Source: Brienomyrus brachyistius (taxonomy: Eukaryota > Chordata > Actinopteri > Osteoglossiformes > Mormyridae). From it: 64,000 bases of DNA. Position 1 is the first letter of the stretch, and each line of letters begins with the position of its first letter. Below are positions 12,271-26,200 of this stretch, in pieces. The position numbers and the translations under genes are program-made. Under the pieces are notes generated by a model. The model was given only the letters and a program-made list of their open reading frames with translations. It was not told the DNA's origin and searched no databases. The stretch lies in assembly GCF_023856365.1 (NCBI RefSeq), contig NC_064539.1, positions 15,575,519 to 15,639,518 on the forward strand, read 5' to 3'.

Positions 12271-13007
12271 AGGCCTCATAACAGGCAGGCCTCATAACAG
12301 TAGTGCTAGACGTTTTCCATTTGACTATATATTCCATGCGTTCTCTGTAAAGGCAAGGTCAAACCTAACAAAAGAAACGTACCATTCTCCAAAAGATTAA
12401 ATTGTGGTTAGGGAGCATAGTATGTCATTTATAGAAATGAAAATGGAAAAATAATTCTTCTCACAGTAATATGTTGAATATGAATTATACTGCTACATAA
12501 ATATGGCCGTGTAACAATTATAATGTCATTTTAGCACATTTCTTTCAATTTGTTCATGCCATGTTTGCTGTCTTAATTTTGTTATAGAGTTTAAACTGCA
12601 GACAAAACATACCAAGCTTTCTGTAATTTGGGGCCAAGAGATTTATGGAGGATATTCTTAAAAAAGCCATACTTTGACATAACCTGGGACGTTCATGTGA
12701 TGTTACATCAGCAGCACTCCTTGTATATGAAGAAAAATAGACATTTGGTCGGACACAATGTCAGCAGAATGAGGCCATCTTCCTTTGTAAACAACATCAC
12801 AGCAGAGCGCAGAGCATGCAGTGATTGCTGTGTCAACAGCAGCTTATCAGACTGCTGCAGAAATACAGAAAAGGCTGTACATTCAGAAACAGATTGTGTG
12901 TCACTGTCAATATGACCGAAAAATGACAGATTACAAGAGCAATGGAAGGCAGAGAAAGAACAACAAATGTGCCGAAGTAATGGCTATGAAATATAGAAAA
13001 GGAGTAA

Positions 13008-13062
13008 CACACACACATATACTGTAGACACACAAATGGACACACACAGACACACACACACT
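13008..13062. repeat. CA-rich microsatellite
   Basis: Imperfect (CA)n runs, cacacacacatat to cacacacacacac. Confidence 0.8.
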
Positions 13063-14185
13063 CCTGTGAGAGGTCGGAGGAATATGGCCAGACTCGTTAA
13101 AGCTGTCAGGAAGACCACAAGTACAAAAACAACAGCTCAGTACTACATTAGTGCACAGAAAGGCTTATCTGAATGCAACAATTTGTCTACCCTTAATGCA
13201 GTTCTGGGGTTTTGCTTAGTGATATGTTGGTGTACCAAACCAAGTAAGAGTAGTAGTGTACTTACCACATCTAAATGTAGCTGTGGTAACATATTTGGCA
13301 GAAGAATTTAAGGAATGAAGTGGAACTAAAGGAAGAAGTATATTTGCGACATCTAAGAATAGCACAGGGAGACTTGCTGAGTAAAAGCTGGAGACGGTAT
13401 AATGGGGCTCCATTATTTTAGTAGTATTTTAAAAATCCAGAGAAATGGAGAAGATTGAGGTCACACAAAATTGAGGTGCTATTTATACTCTCATTTAATG
13501 AAGTTAGCTTGATTGCTTCAAAGTTTTTAGTGAGTCACATCGTGTTCTGACAGCTGATCTATGTGGGAGTGCAATTTCCGTTGTTCTTTACTGTTATAAC
13601 AAACCTTACATGCAATGACTTCATCCTAGTCTCACTCCACTCTCCCACGTAACCATCAGGACCTAGATATTCAGATGCAGGTTCAGAGGAATGATCTCCC
13701 ACTTCAGCTTTTTTTTTTTTTAGCTCACTATCACATGCATTTCTCAGTCTCATACCTCCTGAAGCCTGGTCATTGATGCTGCCCCCTAGTGGTAAGATCT
13801 AACTCGTATTTTATAAGATTTAGGACTGTACTCTTAACAGTACTACTTAATAATCTTATTTGCGGTAGTAAGATTGATAAGTTGATGTATGTAGACATAT
13901 AAAACAAACTTCAATTTGTCAATTGATCAATGTAGCCATTCATGGGTAGTCACTCATACTTATACAGGGATTAGGAATGACTGTTTACCAGCATATGCTG
14001 TATATTACTGTAAAATCTGTTTCTATGTATGTAATTTAATATTACTAAATATGAATATTAATTAATTTGTTAATATTACAATAGCAACATTTTGGCAAAC
14101 ATAAATAATGGGCCATGGCTTAGCATGACTTGGCATATTTAGTACAGCGAGAATCGTACTGAAAAAGCTTAACTCTAGGATTTGT

Positions 14186-14352
14186 GGGCTTTTCCACAAA
14201 GCAGGATTTCTCAGTTAGCTGGTTAACTTAAGTTAGAAGTAATGATTGTCCAGTAGGAGTTTAGGTAAGGAGCATTCCTATTGGACAATTATGACTTCTA
14301 GCTTAAGTTAGCCCAGCTAACTGAGATGTCCTGCTTTGTGGAACAGCTCCCT
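14186..14352. mobile_element. Foldback (hairpin) element
   Basis: Left arm ttccacaaagcaggatttct... through gtccagtaggag is the near-complete inverse complement of the right arm ...ggacaattatgacttctagc through cctgctttgtggaa. The arms are about 70 bp with a short loop near 14262-14277. A MITE of the foldback type is the likely explanation. Confidence 0.8.
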
Positions 14353-15982
14353 TGATCTGACCTCATGCATCCAACGAGAAACAAAGCATGTTCATGAAAT
14401 AATGAATGCAAATGCATTTATAATGGAAACTCGGCGAGCTAATTAAGAGGAGGGTACCATGCTGTGTAGTGAAATTTTCCTATACATTTTTTAATTTGAT
14501 GGAAAAGGCAAAAAAGAGAAAGCGTTTCTATCTGTTTCTGGTCTGTTTGTGGTCTGTTTGTGGTCTGTGATCTGTTTGTGTTATCCCATAATGCTGACAC
14601 AGACTTAAAAGGGAAAACTGCTGCAGCACTCCTGCGCACATGAACCTGCACGTCTTAAAAGAAAAATATCCAGACCTATGAAGGTCCGAAGCTTGTAAAT
14701 CAGCCAACTTATAAGTCATGGCTAATAATTTATTTAAATAATAATTTATTTAAGGCAAACCCACGATTGTATGTAGCGTGTCTGTGGCATTTAAAACATT
14801 ACATTCGTTCAGGTAATGAAAATGCAACATGAGAGAGAACAATGTGAACATGAAACATGAATGAATGAGGACGCCTTGTGGGGATACATAATTGATACAT
14901 GGATGAATAAATGATGACCTAATTTGTGACAGAAGGTGCCATATGGGCTTTACCTCACTCTTTTCTTGGAGGCTCTGTATTATCCAGCAATGATTTTTTA
15001 AGAAAACAAGGTTTATTCGTTAATTTTTGAGAATGGCATTTTTTATATGGCATTTTCCAAAGTCAAAGTAACTGTTTGGTTTCCATTCCTCTTCCTTGTT
15101 GAGTTAAACCATCTTCACTCTCAAACCATCTCTGCATTGTTACCTTCAGTCCAGCTTGGTGTGTTTCTGTTCGCCAGCCTGCCCAGAAGTCTTACGTATT
15201 AATGGTAAAATACAAATAATTATGAAACAATAATCAGGAGATGCATTTAGGTGTGCAGGTATCAGTGTGGTGGCCATGTAGTGTAAGCTGCATATCACTC
15301 GAGACAAATCAAATGTAGATCACACAAGGCATATTCAGGGACAAAGAAAGATCATTAACTCCAGATATAACTCCATAATTATAGTATTTGTACTTTCAAA
15401 ATGAATCACAATAAATTTATTTATATTGTATGCTAACATTTTATTGTTATGAAAATACACTGTTTCGTTTGATTAATTGTTTGATTATAATGTTTCATTA
15501 TATTTCGATAAAGGCTGCCACTGAACATTTTAGACATGCTGCATGTCACCTTCCGAAATATCGTGACCCAGAAATATAAGTGATTTATTTATTTGGTTCT
15601 ATCAAACCTCACATTTCCTTATATTACATTCAGAAAGTGCCCAAAATAAAAAAAAATGTAAGACAAATAGTCATAAAAACACTCTAACTACAATCAAATT
15701 TAAAACAAATAGAATGAATGAACGCAAATAACAGCAAGGCATGCAATTCCACTGCGAACTAAACATGAAGAACCAAATTACATTTTGCTTAATAAAACAC
15801 ACAAAAATAAATATTTCATCTATCACCAGCTGAAACATGATTTTACGGTTCTATACTTTAGCACATATATATACATTGATTAATATGACTAAACTGGTAA
15901 TTAGCAATTTCTGGAAAAATTGGCTACAGTTATGACATATTAAAATGTACCTCTGCTGCAATTATTAGCATAAGGAACAACA

Positions 15983-15988
15983 TTTATT
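15983..15988 (-). terminator. Candidate LAMC3 polyadenylation signal
   Basis: AATAAA on the minus strand about 1 kb after the LAMC3 stop codon. ATTAAA variants lie closer (16527-16532, 16434-16439, 16272-16277), so the true 3' end is uncertain. Confidence 0.25.
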
Positions 15989-17014
15989 ATGTGTAATTAA
16001 CTTTGGAAGAAAAATGACGTCTGGCTGCCAGATCATGTCTTTCTGCACTTGTTGACTGTACCTTAGAAAATCTTAAATACTGTGATTTCATTCACCAGAA
16101 ATGAACAGCACCACCATGTGGACAATATGAATATCAGGAACACGTTGTAAAAATCAAAACTAGAACAATGATAGAAAGCAGGCTTAAATCATTTCTGACA
16201 TGGAAGTGCAGAACTCTCCATTTTCCCTTGCTCAACATTCCCAAAGCCATTCCTCAATACCATTATAGACTTTTAATTAAATCATGGGCTTTGACAGAAT
16301 TCCATTATTGAGCAAAACCAAATAGGCTGACGAGGGAGCCCCGTGGCAGATGACGGAGAGTGGACCCATCAGCACAATTCCATTATTCATCAGCATTATC
16401 TGCTATTAAACTCTGACACATAGCTGGCAACTTTTTAATTCAGAATGTAATTGAATAAAGGACTGTAAAGTGAGGATGAGAAAACACACGGCTGTGCATT
16501 TCAACTAAGCAGAGCGAGGTGCGAATTTTAATAATGCCGTAGGACTAATTTCCAGTTAAGCTCGTAATGATTACTTGATTCCCAATTAAACCTTAATAAC
16601 AATAATAATCCCTTAATGATAATCCCTTTAAACATAATTTGATCTCGACTCCATGCATTGAAATCTTTGGCTTAATACGGTTTTTAATTGCATTTGTGTC
16701 AGCTAAATCACTACATACAGCAATGAAAAGCAATATACCGTTAGGGATGTGCTGGAATATTCAGACTACTGGGCCACTTTGGTTCTGGCCTTTTTAGGGG
16801 AACCGAAGCCCCAGTGGGTGGGAGCAGATGGCAGTGGGTCAGTCAGTGGGCATGTTTCTGTCTTAGAACGCCAGGTCTCGTGATTCCAGCCAGGGGAGAC
16901 ATTACAGCTATTCTTTGTCTCATGTCCGAAGGAGAAGATGCTGGAAAGGCAGACAATCACTCCCTGAGCTCAGAGGTCCTCCATTTCTGCTCCCCGGGAC
17001 ACCCAGCATCCTTC

Positions 17015-17277
17015 CTAAGGCCTGCTGATCTTTGACTCCTCTGGGCATCGCTGGGGCAGGTGAAGCGCAATATCCAGCAGGCTTTGCTTCTCCTCAGTGA
17101 TCTCTCTGACGCTGCGCTCAACCTGCTCCAGCTGGGCCCGCTGGTCACTCGCCGCGTCACGCAAGGCCTGGATCTTAACGCCCAGCGCTGGGCTCTCCAT
17201 GGTATGCCTCAGGATGCCCAGCCGGATGGCTGTCTCGTTTAAAATGACGTCAAACTTCTGGACGGTGTCATTCTCTT
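17015..17277 (-). CDS. LAMC3: LAMC3 terminal coding exon with C-terminal cysteine
   Basis: Encodes EENDTVQKFDVILNETAIRL and a long helix ending DIALHLPQRCPEESKISRP then stop. The terminal Cys matches the gamma-chain residue that bonds to the beta chain. The frame stays open for 31 bases further upstream to an ATG at 17308, but the acceptor at 17279-17278 (tttgcacccccacaagcag) is the one that keeps phase with the exon before and gives LLQKIGEENDTV. Confidence 0.9.
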
Positions 17278-20200
17278 CTGCTTGTGGGGGTGCAAAGCGA
17301 ATGTTCATCTACAGACCAGTGATTACATAAATCTGACACCCTTTAAATTCTGACTTGGTCACAGCCAGTACTGAATAACAAATCCTTTTAACACATAGGA
17401 TCCATTAAGAACATTTGAAAATGCCGATAAAATCTGGCTCTCTCACCGATTTTTTGCAGCAGGTCAGTCAGCATGTGTGTGTGTGTTTCCAGCTGGGCTT
17501 TTGCAGATTCAATGGCTGCTTTCATGTCACCCTCAATACCTTCAATCTGATATTAGAAAATTAATATGCAGTAAAAGTACCAAAACTCATTACAGCTATT
17601 CAAATTCAGTTGATCATTATCATTTAAGACTAGAGCAAAAGTTATTTGTTCTTTTTTCCTCTGTCATTGACGATGTTTTTAAAACTGTCTTTTGAAAAAG
17701 AATGAAATTAAACAAAAATGTAAGACAGTTAACTACAGAAGTCCAGAGAGGACATTTATCATTATCATTTTTTTCTTCCCGTTATATCGAGATCACGACT
17801 GATATTTCTTGTCATTATGAGAGAACTTTTTCGCCTGTGATCTTGTGACAGGTTTAGCAGCTTAGCTGGCTAAACGTCATCATCGTGAACCAATAATTTT
17901 ATTTGATCATGGACTGTCGCAAGCAGAAATAGCAGTAGGTCTGTCAGTGCTACACAATCATCATATTCATGTTTGTCATGAATTTTGTTGAAGGACAATT
18001 AAATCACAGCTTTGAATTTCTACTAAAAGGATGAGATAACGCTGAGCTATTAAAGAATTCCAACTTTTGATCCGTAATTGAAAGGACATAATCACAGACT
18101 GCTAGGTAGCCTGATTACTACTCACTAGATGTAGCGTATTAGATAATTAACATCAATAATGGACAGAAACAATACATTCTTAGTAAGATTGACAATTAGT
18201 CTTCATTATGGGGTTTAGGAGCATAGGAACTGGGGGGGGGGGGGGTGTCCCCATAATATTTAATTTGGCTTCATTCATCCCCCCAATAAACTGGCCTTTG
18301 GATTTAAATGATTGGTAATGATTTACATTAACTGCACCTTCATAATGCATTTACTATGCTACTTATGAATCTTCATTCTATGAATGCATTATGAAGGTGC
18401 ACTGAATGTTCTACCAATGCATTATAAAGGTATGCAAGTTAATGTAAATTATGCAGTTAATGTAAAGTGTTACCAAATAAATAAGTAGTGCCCTCCTTAA
18501 ATTCTCTGCTACGCCATTGATGTGGTTCAAACAGGAAGTTGATTCTACAGCATCGTCCTGTGTCCAGACGCTGGCATGCACAGTGACAGTGACAGGCATC
18601 TACGTAACTACTTCAGGAAAACAAAAAATATAAGTTGTGATGTTGAGATAACTTTCGATATGTTGAGATCACAAGAAAAATATCCTGTTATTTTGAGATA
18701 CCAGGAAGAAAAATGTATAAGTGTCCTCTCAGGACATCCATAGTTTATACTCAAAATATTGAACTCAGGAGACATTAAGAACTTACACAAGCACATTTAG
18801 CTTCTAATAAAATGGCTATAGTATTTACCTGACTGGAATCTTCCATATGGATCTGTGCAGCCCTGTACTCCTGTATCTCCAGCTGCAGTAACACCGTGTC
18901 CACAGAGGAGCTCAGCTGTGCAGAGGAACTTCCTGTGCGCCTTGTTTTGTGCAGCAAATCCTTAGCCTCCTACACTCAAAGGAAACAACATTCATCACGA
19001 CACACCAGTGATGATTAAATCAGTGTGTATGAGGGTCAGCATGCTGCCTTGTGTTGGATTAATCATCGTAACTAGAGATTACACAATATGTGTTCTCCTC
19101 ATCCTGATACCAATATTAAAATTCTGAGTATCTGCCGATGCCAATACGATATTTTTTCCTCTTTATCAAGCACTAAGCATTGAATGGGATATTTGTATCA
19201 TACATTTCAGTTAACATGGCAGACTATTTGCATTTAGTGTTGTAGCAGCATTATTTGCGTACGCTAAGATGTCATGGTCATGTTGCTCAAACAGAAGCTA
19301 CGCCGCTCCTCTACAGGAAGAAATCCACGGCCAACATGATTTACACATGATTTTATGCTTTTATGTTTTATTCAGTAACAACTTCCACTAAAAGGAACCG
19401 AAATTGTGCAAATACGTTGCCAAAACACAATAAAGAAATCAATCATTAAAATATCACTGCATACCCCAACTAACCATTTCTAGTGAAAAAGTACAAGTCG
19501 GCAGTACAATATATACAAAGGAGTACAGATATAAAACTTTTAAGCAGTAATCATCCAAACTTTAGAAAACTAGTCTGAAGAGAACCAGTATGTATAAATG
19601 TTACCATATTCAGAATGAGTCCTAGCCTTACATACACTGCGCTCCGGAGCTGCTTTCTTCCTTCGGCATCAAGTACCGTAACTGCATTTCCACACAGCCG
19701 ACCTGGCAGCAAAGGCATCGCTGAACATCCCGTGTCCCTCACTTCTGTTTGTAACATGTCGCACTAAGGCTAGACCATCTCTGACGGAAAATCCAATCAG
19801 TGTCTAACTCCCCCACCCCCCTCCCCAATATCATTTTTCCCAGTCTCAGATCATGGTGCCCTTTAAAAATACCACTCAGACAGCTCCATTCATATATCTT
19901 CCCGGGGGCATAACCTTGGGTTGGGCATTCAAGCGGGGGGGGGGGGGGGGAGTGGGGTCTCCATACATTTAAGGGGGTCTCAGGGGTTATATAACACCCT
20001 AGCTGGGATCCATCACAGGGTACAAGGCAGGGGACACCGTATACAGGATGACAGTCCATCACAGGGTACAAGGCAGGAGACACCCTATACGGGATGACAG
20101 TCCATTACAGGGTACAAGGCAGGGGACACCCTATACGGGATGACAGTCCATCACAGGGTACAAGGCAAGGGACACCCTATATGGGATGACAGTCCATCAC

Positions 20201-23200
20201 AGGGTACAAGGCAGGGGACATTCTATACAGGATGACAGTCCATCACAGGGTAAAAGGCAGGGGACACCCTGTACGGGATGACAGTCAATCACAGGGTACA
20301 AGGCAGGGGACACCCTATACGGGATGACAGTCAATCACAGGGTACAAGGCAGGGGACACCCTATACAGGATGACAGTCCATCACAGGGTAATAGGCAGGG
20401 GACACCCTGTACGGGATGACAGTCAATCACAGGGTACAAGGCAGGAGACACCCTATACGGGATGACAGTCCATCACAGGGTACAAGGCAGGAGACACCCT
20501 ATACGGGATGACAGTCCATTACAGGGTACAAGGCAGGGGACACCCTATACGGGATGACAGTCCATCACAGGGTACAAGGCAAGGGACACCCTATACGGGA
20601 TGACAGTCCATCACAGGGTACAAGGCAGGGGACATCCTATACAGGATGACAGTCCATCACAGGGTAAAAGGCAGGGGACACCCTGTACGGGATGACAGTC
20701 AATCACAGGGTACAAGACAGGGGACATCCTATACAGGATGACAGTCCATCACAGGGTAAAAGGCAGGGGACACCCTGTACGGGATGACAGTCAATCACAG
20801 GGTACAAGGCAGGGGACACCCTATACAGGATGACAGTCCATCACAGGGTACAAGGCAGGGGACACCCTGGGCGAGATGACAGTCTATCACAGGGTACAAG
20901 GCAGGGGACACCCTGTACTGGATGCCAGTCTATCACAGGGCACAAGGCAGGGGACACCCTATACAGGATGACAGTCCATCACAGGGTAAAAGGCAGGGGA
21001 CACCCTGTACAGGATGACAGTCAATCACAGGGGGGGACACCCTATACAGGATGACAGTCCATCACAGGGTACAAGGCAGGGGACACCCTATACAGGATGA
21101 CAGTCCATCACAGGGTACAAGGCAGGGGACACCCTATACAGGATGACAGTCCATCACAGGGTACCCACGCGACATGGTAAAAACATCCAATTCGTCAAAT
21201 GCAGAGCAGGGGGTATTTGAACCCACAACCGTGGAGGTGCAAGGTGACTATGCAACCAATTATGCCACGAAACAGCAGATAATAAATAAGAAAATATCAA
21301 ACAAAAAAATGTATTATATAAAGGGAAGACGTGAATCACTTAAAATCATCGTAAGTGAAATGTGCAGCATCGTGTACAATAAGAAAAGGTGAGGGTGAGC
21401 TGTGCGAGCAGCAGAGCCCTGGGACTCGCCCTGAGACACGCCCTGGGACTCACCTTGGAGGCCGAGCTCGCGGCGTCCCTGGCCTCAGCAGCTGTGTTAC
21501 TGCAGGCGCTGGTGTTTTCCAGAGCTGGCTTCAGCATTCTCTCCGCCTGGCTCACCTTCTTGCTGGCGTCTGCCAGAAGCTTCTCTTCTACCATCTTCTC
21601 CTTTGTTGAGAAGGTTTGTGCCTGTGCCAAAGCTTCTGGCCATTCTTTCTGTATGGCTGCATTAGGAAAATGCAGAGAAGCAGTACAGGAGATGAGTATA
21701 GTACTTATTTTCTATTTTATTTAAGCCTGATCTTAATTATATCAATTATTACAGACAATAATACAGGCACCAATATCATAAAGCCTACTTAGCTACTTAG
21801 AGACCAAAAAAATCTGCAGGCCTGTACTACTCAAGCTGTTTACTTCTGTAAAATGAAATAGTAAAATAGCTTTACATATTATCTTGCTATCATCATAACA
21901 TCATAATAAATTTACTACATCTTCATATATAATATGAGTAATAGGGTAGGAAACTGTTTGCACTAAAATTCACTTTGGGATATTCTAAGATTGCTGTTTT
22001 ACTTTTGTCATTTGCATTAATTGTTATATGTTACAGTTATATATGACATTCTTATTTGTATAAATCATGCTCAATCGTGTTAAATCAATAGTAGAGCAAA
22101 AGGGCACCATCCAAGCGTTTCAGGAGTGTGATAGCTTCAGAGTCGCTTTCCTTTGCCTCCACGATGGCAGACAGAGCTGTGAGCTTTGCCTCTCGGACCT
22201 GGGCTGTCAGCTGGATGCAGACAATGCAAACAGAACCAGGAAACGTGAAACACAAAGGAACCGTCATCATTTAGCAAAGCATATTTCTGCCTCTACGCTG
22301 TTATTTACTTGGGATTTTCATATAGCACTTCACAGTATCAATGCATGCAGAGCACAAAACAATTCAAGGATAGTGTATTATTTATAAAACATTCATGTAT
22401 TCATCTATGCATATAAATCGAAAAATTCAGTGGAATCAAAACATATAAATAAAAGCAAAACAAAACACTGTAGTGGCCTCCCTGACAAGCTAGTTTCATT
22501 TTGATGGGAAACTGTGAATCCATGTCTGTCAGCTACCTTCAGGAGAGGAGATCCCGGGTCAGGATCTTGAAAACACTCATTTAGGAGTGATATGAGCTTC
22601 AGGTACTTGGGCTGACTGGAACCAGAAGTACTTAATCTAGAAAACACTGAATTAAGGTCTCTGCGAACTAGCTATAGAAGGAAAGAAGGACTCAGTGGTT
22701 GAGACAAGGAGTCGCAGTTTACCTGGTCAAACTGCTGGATGGTTTCCAAGTGTGTCTCCATACCGCTTATGGAAGGTTCAAGCTCTTCCCTTATTTTGGT
22801 CACCAGCTCATCCTTGGACTGGTCCAGGAGTTGCAGCTCCTGAGTTCTGTTTCCTAGATCTACTTCCTGAAGGAGGAGAGCAACTCAGGGTCTTGGCTGC
22901 CAGATTTAAGCTCTAAGTAACAGGCCATGTGCCTTGCCCTGGTGTTGCCCCCCTGGTGTACAGCTGCTACCTGGCCTGACACGTCACCCTTGAGGTCAAA
23001 CGACCTTCAGCGGGCATGAGCAGCATTTGTTATAATGTTCAGACACACATTTGCTCTTATGTTCATCATTCACCTTTCACAGGGAGATGACAGAGGTTAG
23101 GCTGCTCAGACAGCCAGAGCTGGCGCTGTAAACCTAACGCTTTATTATGCTGAACAATGCCACTTTAGATAAAAGCATCTGAAAAGCATTTAAATGAATG

Positions 23201-26200
23201 AAAAATGTACCTTTGCGTGCCAGTGTGGCAGAACAGAGGAGGTGAGATTGGACAGGGAGCTTGCTGTCTCTTCCATTTGGGCCTGGACAGAGTTGTCAGC
23301 AGCCTTGGCATCTGTCAGAGTATCATTAACCCCTGCGGTCAGGTTTTCTTTAGCTAGCTGCATTTCTAGGAACCTGGGCAGGAGACAAAGCACTGTAAGC
23401 CTTCATGTTTAACACTGGTGCTTTTTTTGGCTCTTACGAAGAAAAGAAAATTTTACTCCATATTCGAATTGTATATACTGTTCTGTTTATGACAGTATTT
23501 CTTTCTAAAGTCTCACTATAGTTCTCAGTGTTGAGTGCAGCCACGCCCAATCTGGTCATGCTCCGCCCCCAGCTGTGACTAATGGACACAATCTCCTGGT
23601 TTATTAGGGCCTCAGTTTTATTCACCTTGTGAGTAACTCTGTGGCTGTTGTTGTTCTGTATGTGACCTCAATGTGACCTACTGGTTTTCTAGCTCTTTAT
23701 CTTGTGTTTTGGATTTGTGATTTTTTTCTGCTCTGTACTTATCGGCCCAGTGACTGTGCATGGAATACTGTACAGATTTTGGATTTAGTTTTGGTTCTTT
23801 GTTTTCAGTTACCATCTCTACTACCCATTACCTCTGTTTTGGATTACGTTTTTCAAATTGCAATTTGGAAATAAAACTAGTGCTTCTGCAATTAAATCCC
23901 TTATTGTATTATCCTTACACAAATAGTTTCCTGTTCCCAGCATTTAAATTTTTAAGTAAAACAGTTGATATGTAGTAGCGCAACATAACACTCTGTTTTA
24001 AAAGACTGCCAGAATAAGCTTGAATATCTTGAGTAACTGGGGGTTTTACCCAAGCTGTTATAATCATTCTTAGCATTATTTAATAACATAGGAGAGGAGG
24101 AGGTGAGAAATCGGCACACAGCAGATGGTCAGACAGAGAAATGTTTTACGTTCTAGTTGTCAAAACACAGCCGAGCACAAATATTACATCAAATATAACA
24201 GCATCCTTAAAGTCTCAAGTAATGCTATTACATGAATGCTAGTATCTAAGTGAAGCCAAGGGAGAAATGGGACACCTGTAATTACAGTACTAGCACACTG
24301 AGGATGTTCTGCTTCATGCATGTTGGGCTGTGGGTTGGATTCTTCTCCAGCTTTGTGTGTATATAGATTCTGCATGTTCTTCTTGTGCTTGTGAGGGTTT
24401 TCTGCCTTTGAAGGCAGGTGGCTTAGCTGCCTTGCTGTCGCCAAGTTTCCATTAATATGCGATTGTGTGTGCGCCTTAAGACGCTTCCTGTCCTGCATGT
24501 CATTTGACCTGCGCTTTATAAACAACTACAACAAAGAAATGTACAATCCCATAAAATAATGAAAACATTACATCCATCCATCTTCTGTACCCACTTGTTG
24601 TATTCTGGAGACACAGAGCCAGGACAGAGACTTGGGGGAGAACCCCATTCCAGAGGTGTGAAGCAACAGTGCTAACCACTGCACCACTGCACCACTCTAA
24701 GAACATTACAGATATCATTAAATTCATAAGGTTCAGTACTGTTTTGACACTGGCTTAATTGAATTCTACTGTCATTACCATACTGCACAAACATCCCTGA
24801 AAACATTTATCATTTTTGTCTGTCCTGCATCTAAAGTTTCAAATTAACTGAAGATATTGAATCCTTTGGTTTAACTCCAGTTGAGCATCATTAAGGAAGC
24901 ACTGCTACAGACGTGCAGTGGTGAGTAGTTCAGGTCCAGAGAATCAAAGTCCAGACCAAGATTTTGTGTCCACCGAACAGCTGTGTATAAACAGTCACCG
25001 AAACAGCTGTGTATAAACAGTCACCGAACAGCTGTGTATAAACAGTCACCGAAACAGCTGTGTATAAACAGTCACCGAACAGCTGTGTATAAACAGTCAC
25101 CGAAACAGCTGTGTATAAACAGTCACTGAACAGCTGTGTATAAACAGTCAACGAGGCCTCAACTGGTTGGTTGAAACAAAGTCTTGGTCTGGACTTTTAC
25201 CCTCCTTTGCAGATGTGTCTGGTCACAGCAACCGTAAGTCTGTACTTACTGCTGTGTTAAGTTATTCATGAACTGCTCTGTTGAATTATCCTCAAGAAGC
25301 ATCATCAAGTCATTGAAGGCCTGGTTTGATGTCTCTAAAGCCTTCTTAGTCACGTTCTCGATATGCCCAGCAACTTCTTCATGACTGAAAGAGAGAAACA
25401 AAATAGTCAAGACAAAAATATCATAAAACATGAGCTGCAATTGTCAATAGCCCGTATTTAGGGTTTGTTATGAATTGGACCACATACCCTTTTCCTAGAA
25501 CATGAGATTTGTTCACCAGTTGTGCCCATTGGTTTGGTTCTTTTGGGATGTCAAATGGAATCACCTAAAAAGCAATTTATGTCTTAATGTTTATTCATGG
25601 ATGATTTAAGAGCACTTTGATAATTATGGACCACCCCAGTAATCACTCTCACACTGTGGTCATAAAGATCAAGCTTGCTTAGTAAACATGCAGATATAGA
25701 GCTACTGTAACAATGTGGGGGGTTTGATTGGCCCCCTGGGTGCTGCCTCTTTGTGATTAGCTCTGAGCGATGTCAATCAAAGAACGCGGTTTTTCCAAAA
25801 GCACATATGTTACACAACAGAAAAATTGAGTTCTCAGACTTGCAAAGTATGCATGGACTGAAATGCTTTTATTTGTAAACTTGATGATGCCATAGATGTG
25901 ACTGGCTCATTTCCTGCTCTCATCACTACCCACCTGGACTATTGTAAAGCATAATTTGAAGGCCTTCCTACTAAATATATCAATAAATTACAGTATGTTC
26001 AGAAGTCTGTTGCTCGTTTTCACACTAACAAATCTGCTGACCTCACTCCTCTCCTCTGTGATTGGTTGCCAGTTTCTTCAAGATTCAAATATAAAATAAT
26101 ACTCATCTTTAAAGCCCTGCATGGTTTAGCCTCTGACTGTCTGGCTTCCTTACACTCTAGCCCACGCACTAAGATCATCTGATGCTAACTTACCCTGTGC

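Larger units (their letters stand above)
9911..17014. other. Intergenic region between LAMC3 3' end and AIF1L 5' end
   Basis: About 7.1 kb between two tandem minus-strand genes. It contains a 13-G run (10002-10014), a hAT-like MITE (11013-11296), a fish interspersed repeat (11335-11560), a Gypsy relic (11640-12270), CA-rich microsatellite sequence (13008-13062), a foldback element (14186-14352) and, by position, the LAMC3 3' UTR. No further gene is supported. Confidence 0.6.
23374..25249. other. LAMC3 intron
   Basis: Contains an interspersed-repeat tail (24578-24692) and a 25/26-bp minisatellite (24973-25152). A Pol II-type coding signal is not seen in the rest. Confidence 0.6.

Noticed and set aside
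17278..17308. Upstream extension of the last LAMC3 exon to an ATG at 17308
   Set aside because: An AG lies just before it, but the phase of the preceding exon does not fit; the acceptor at 17279-17278 fits the phase and the family sequence.
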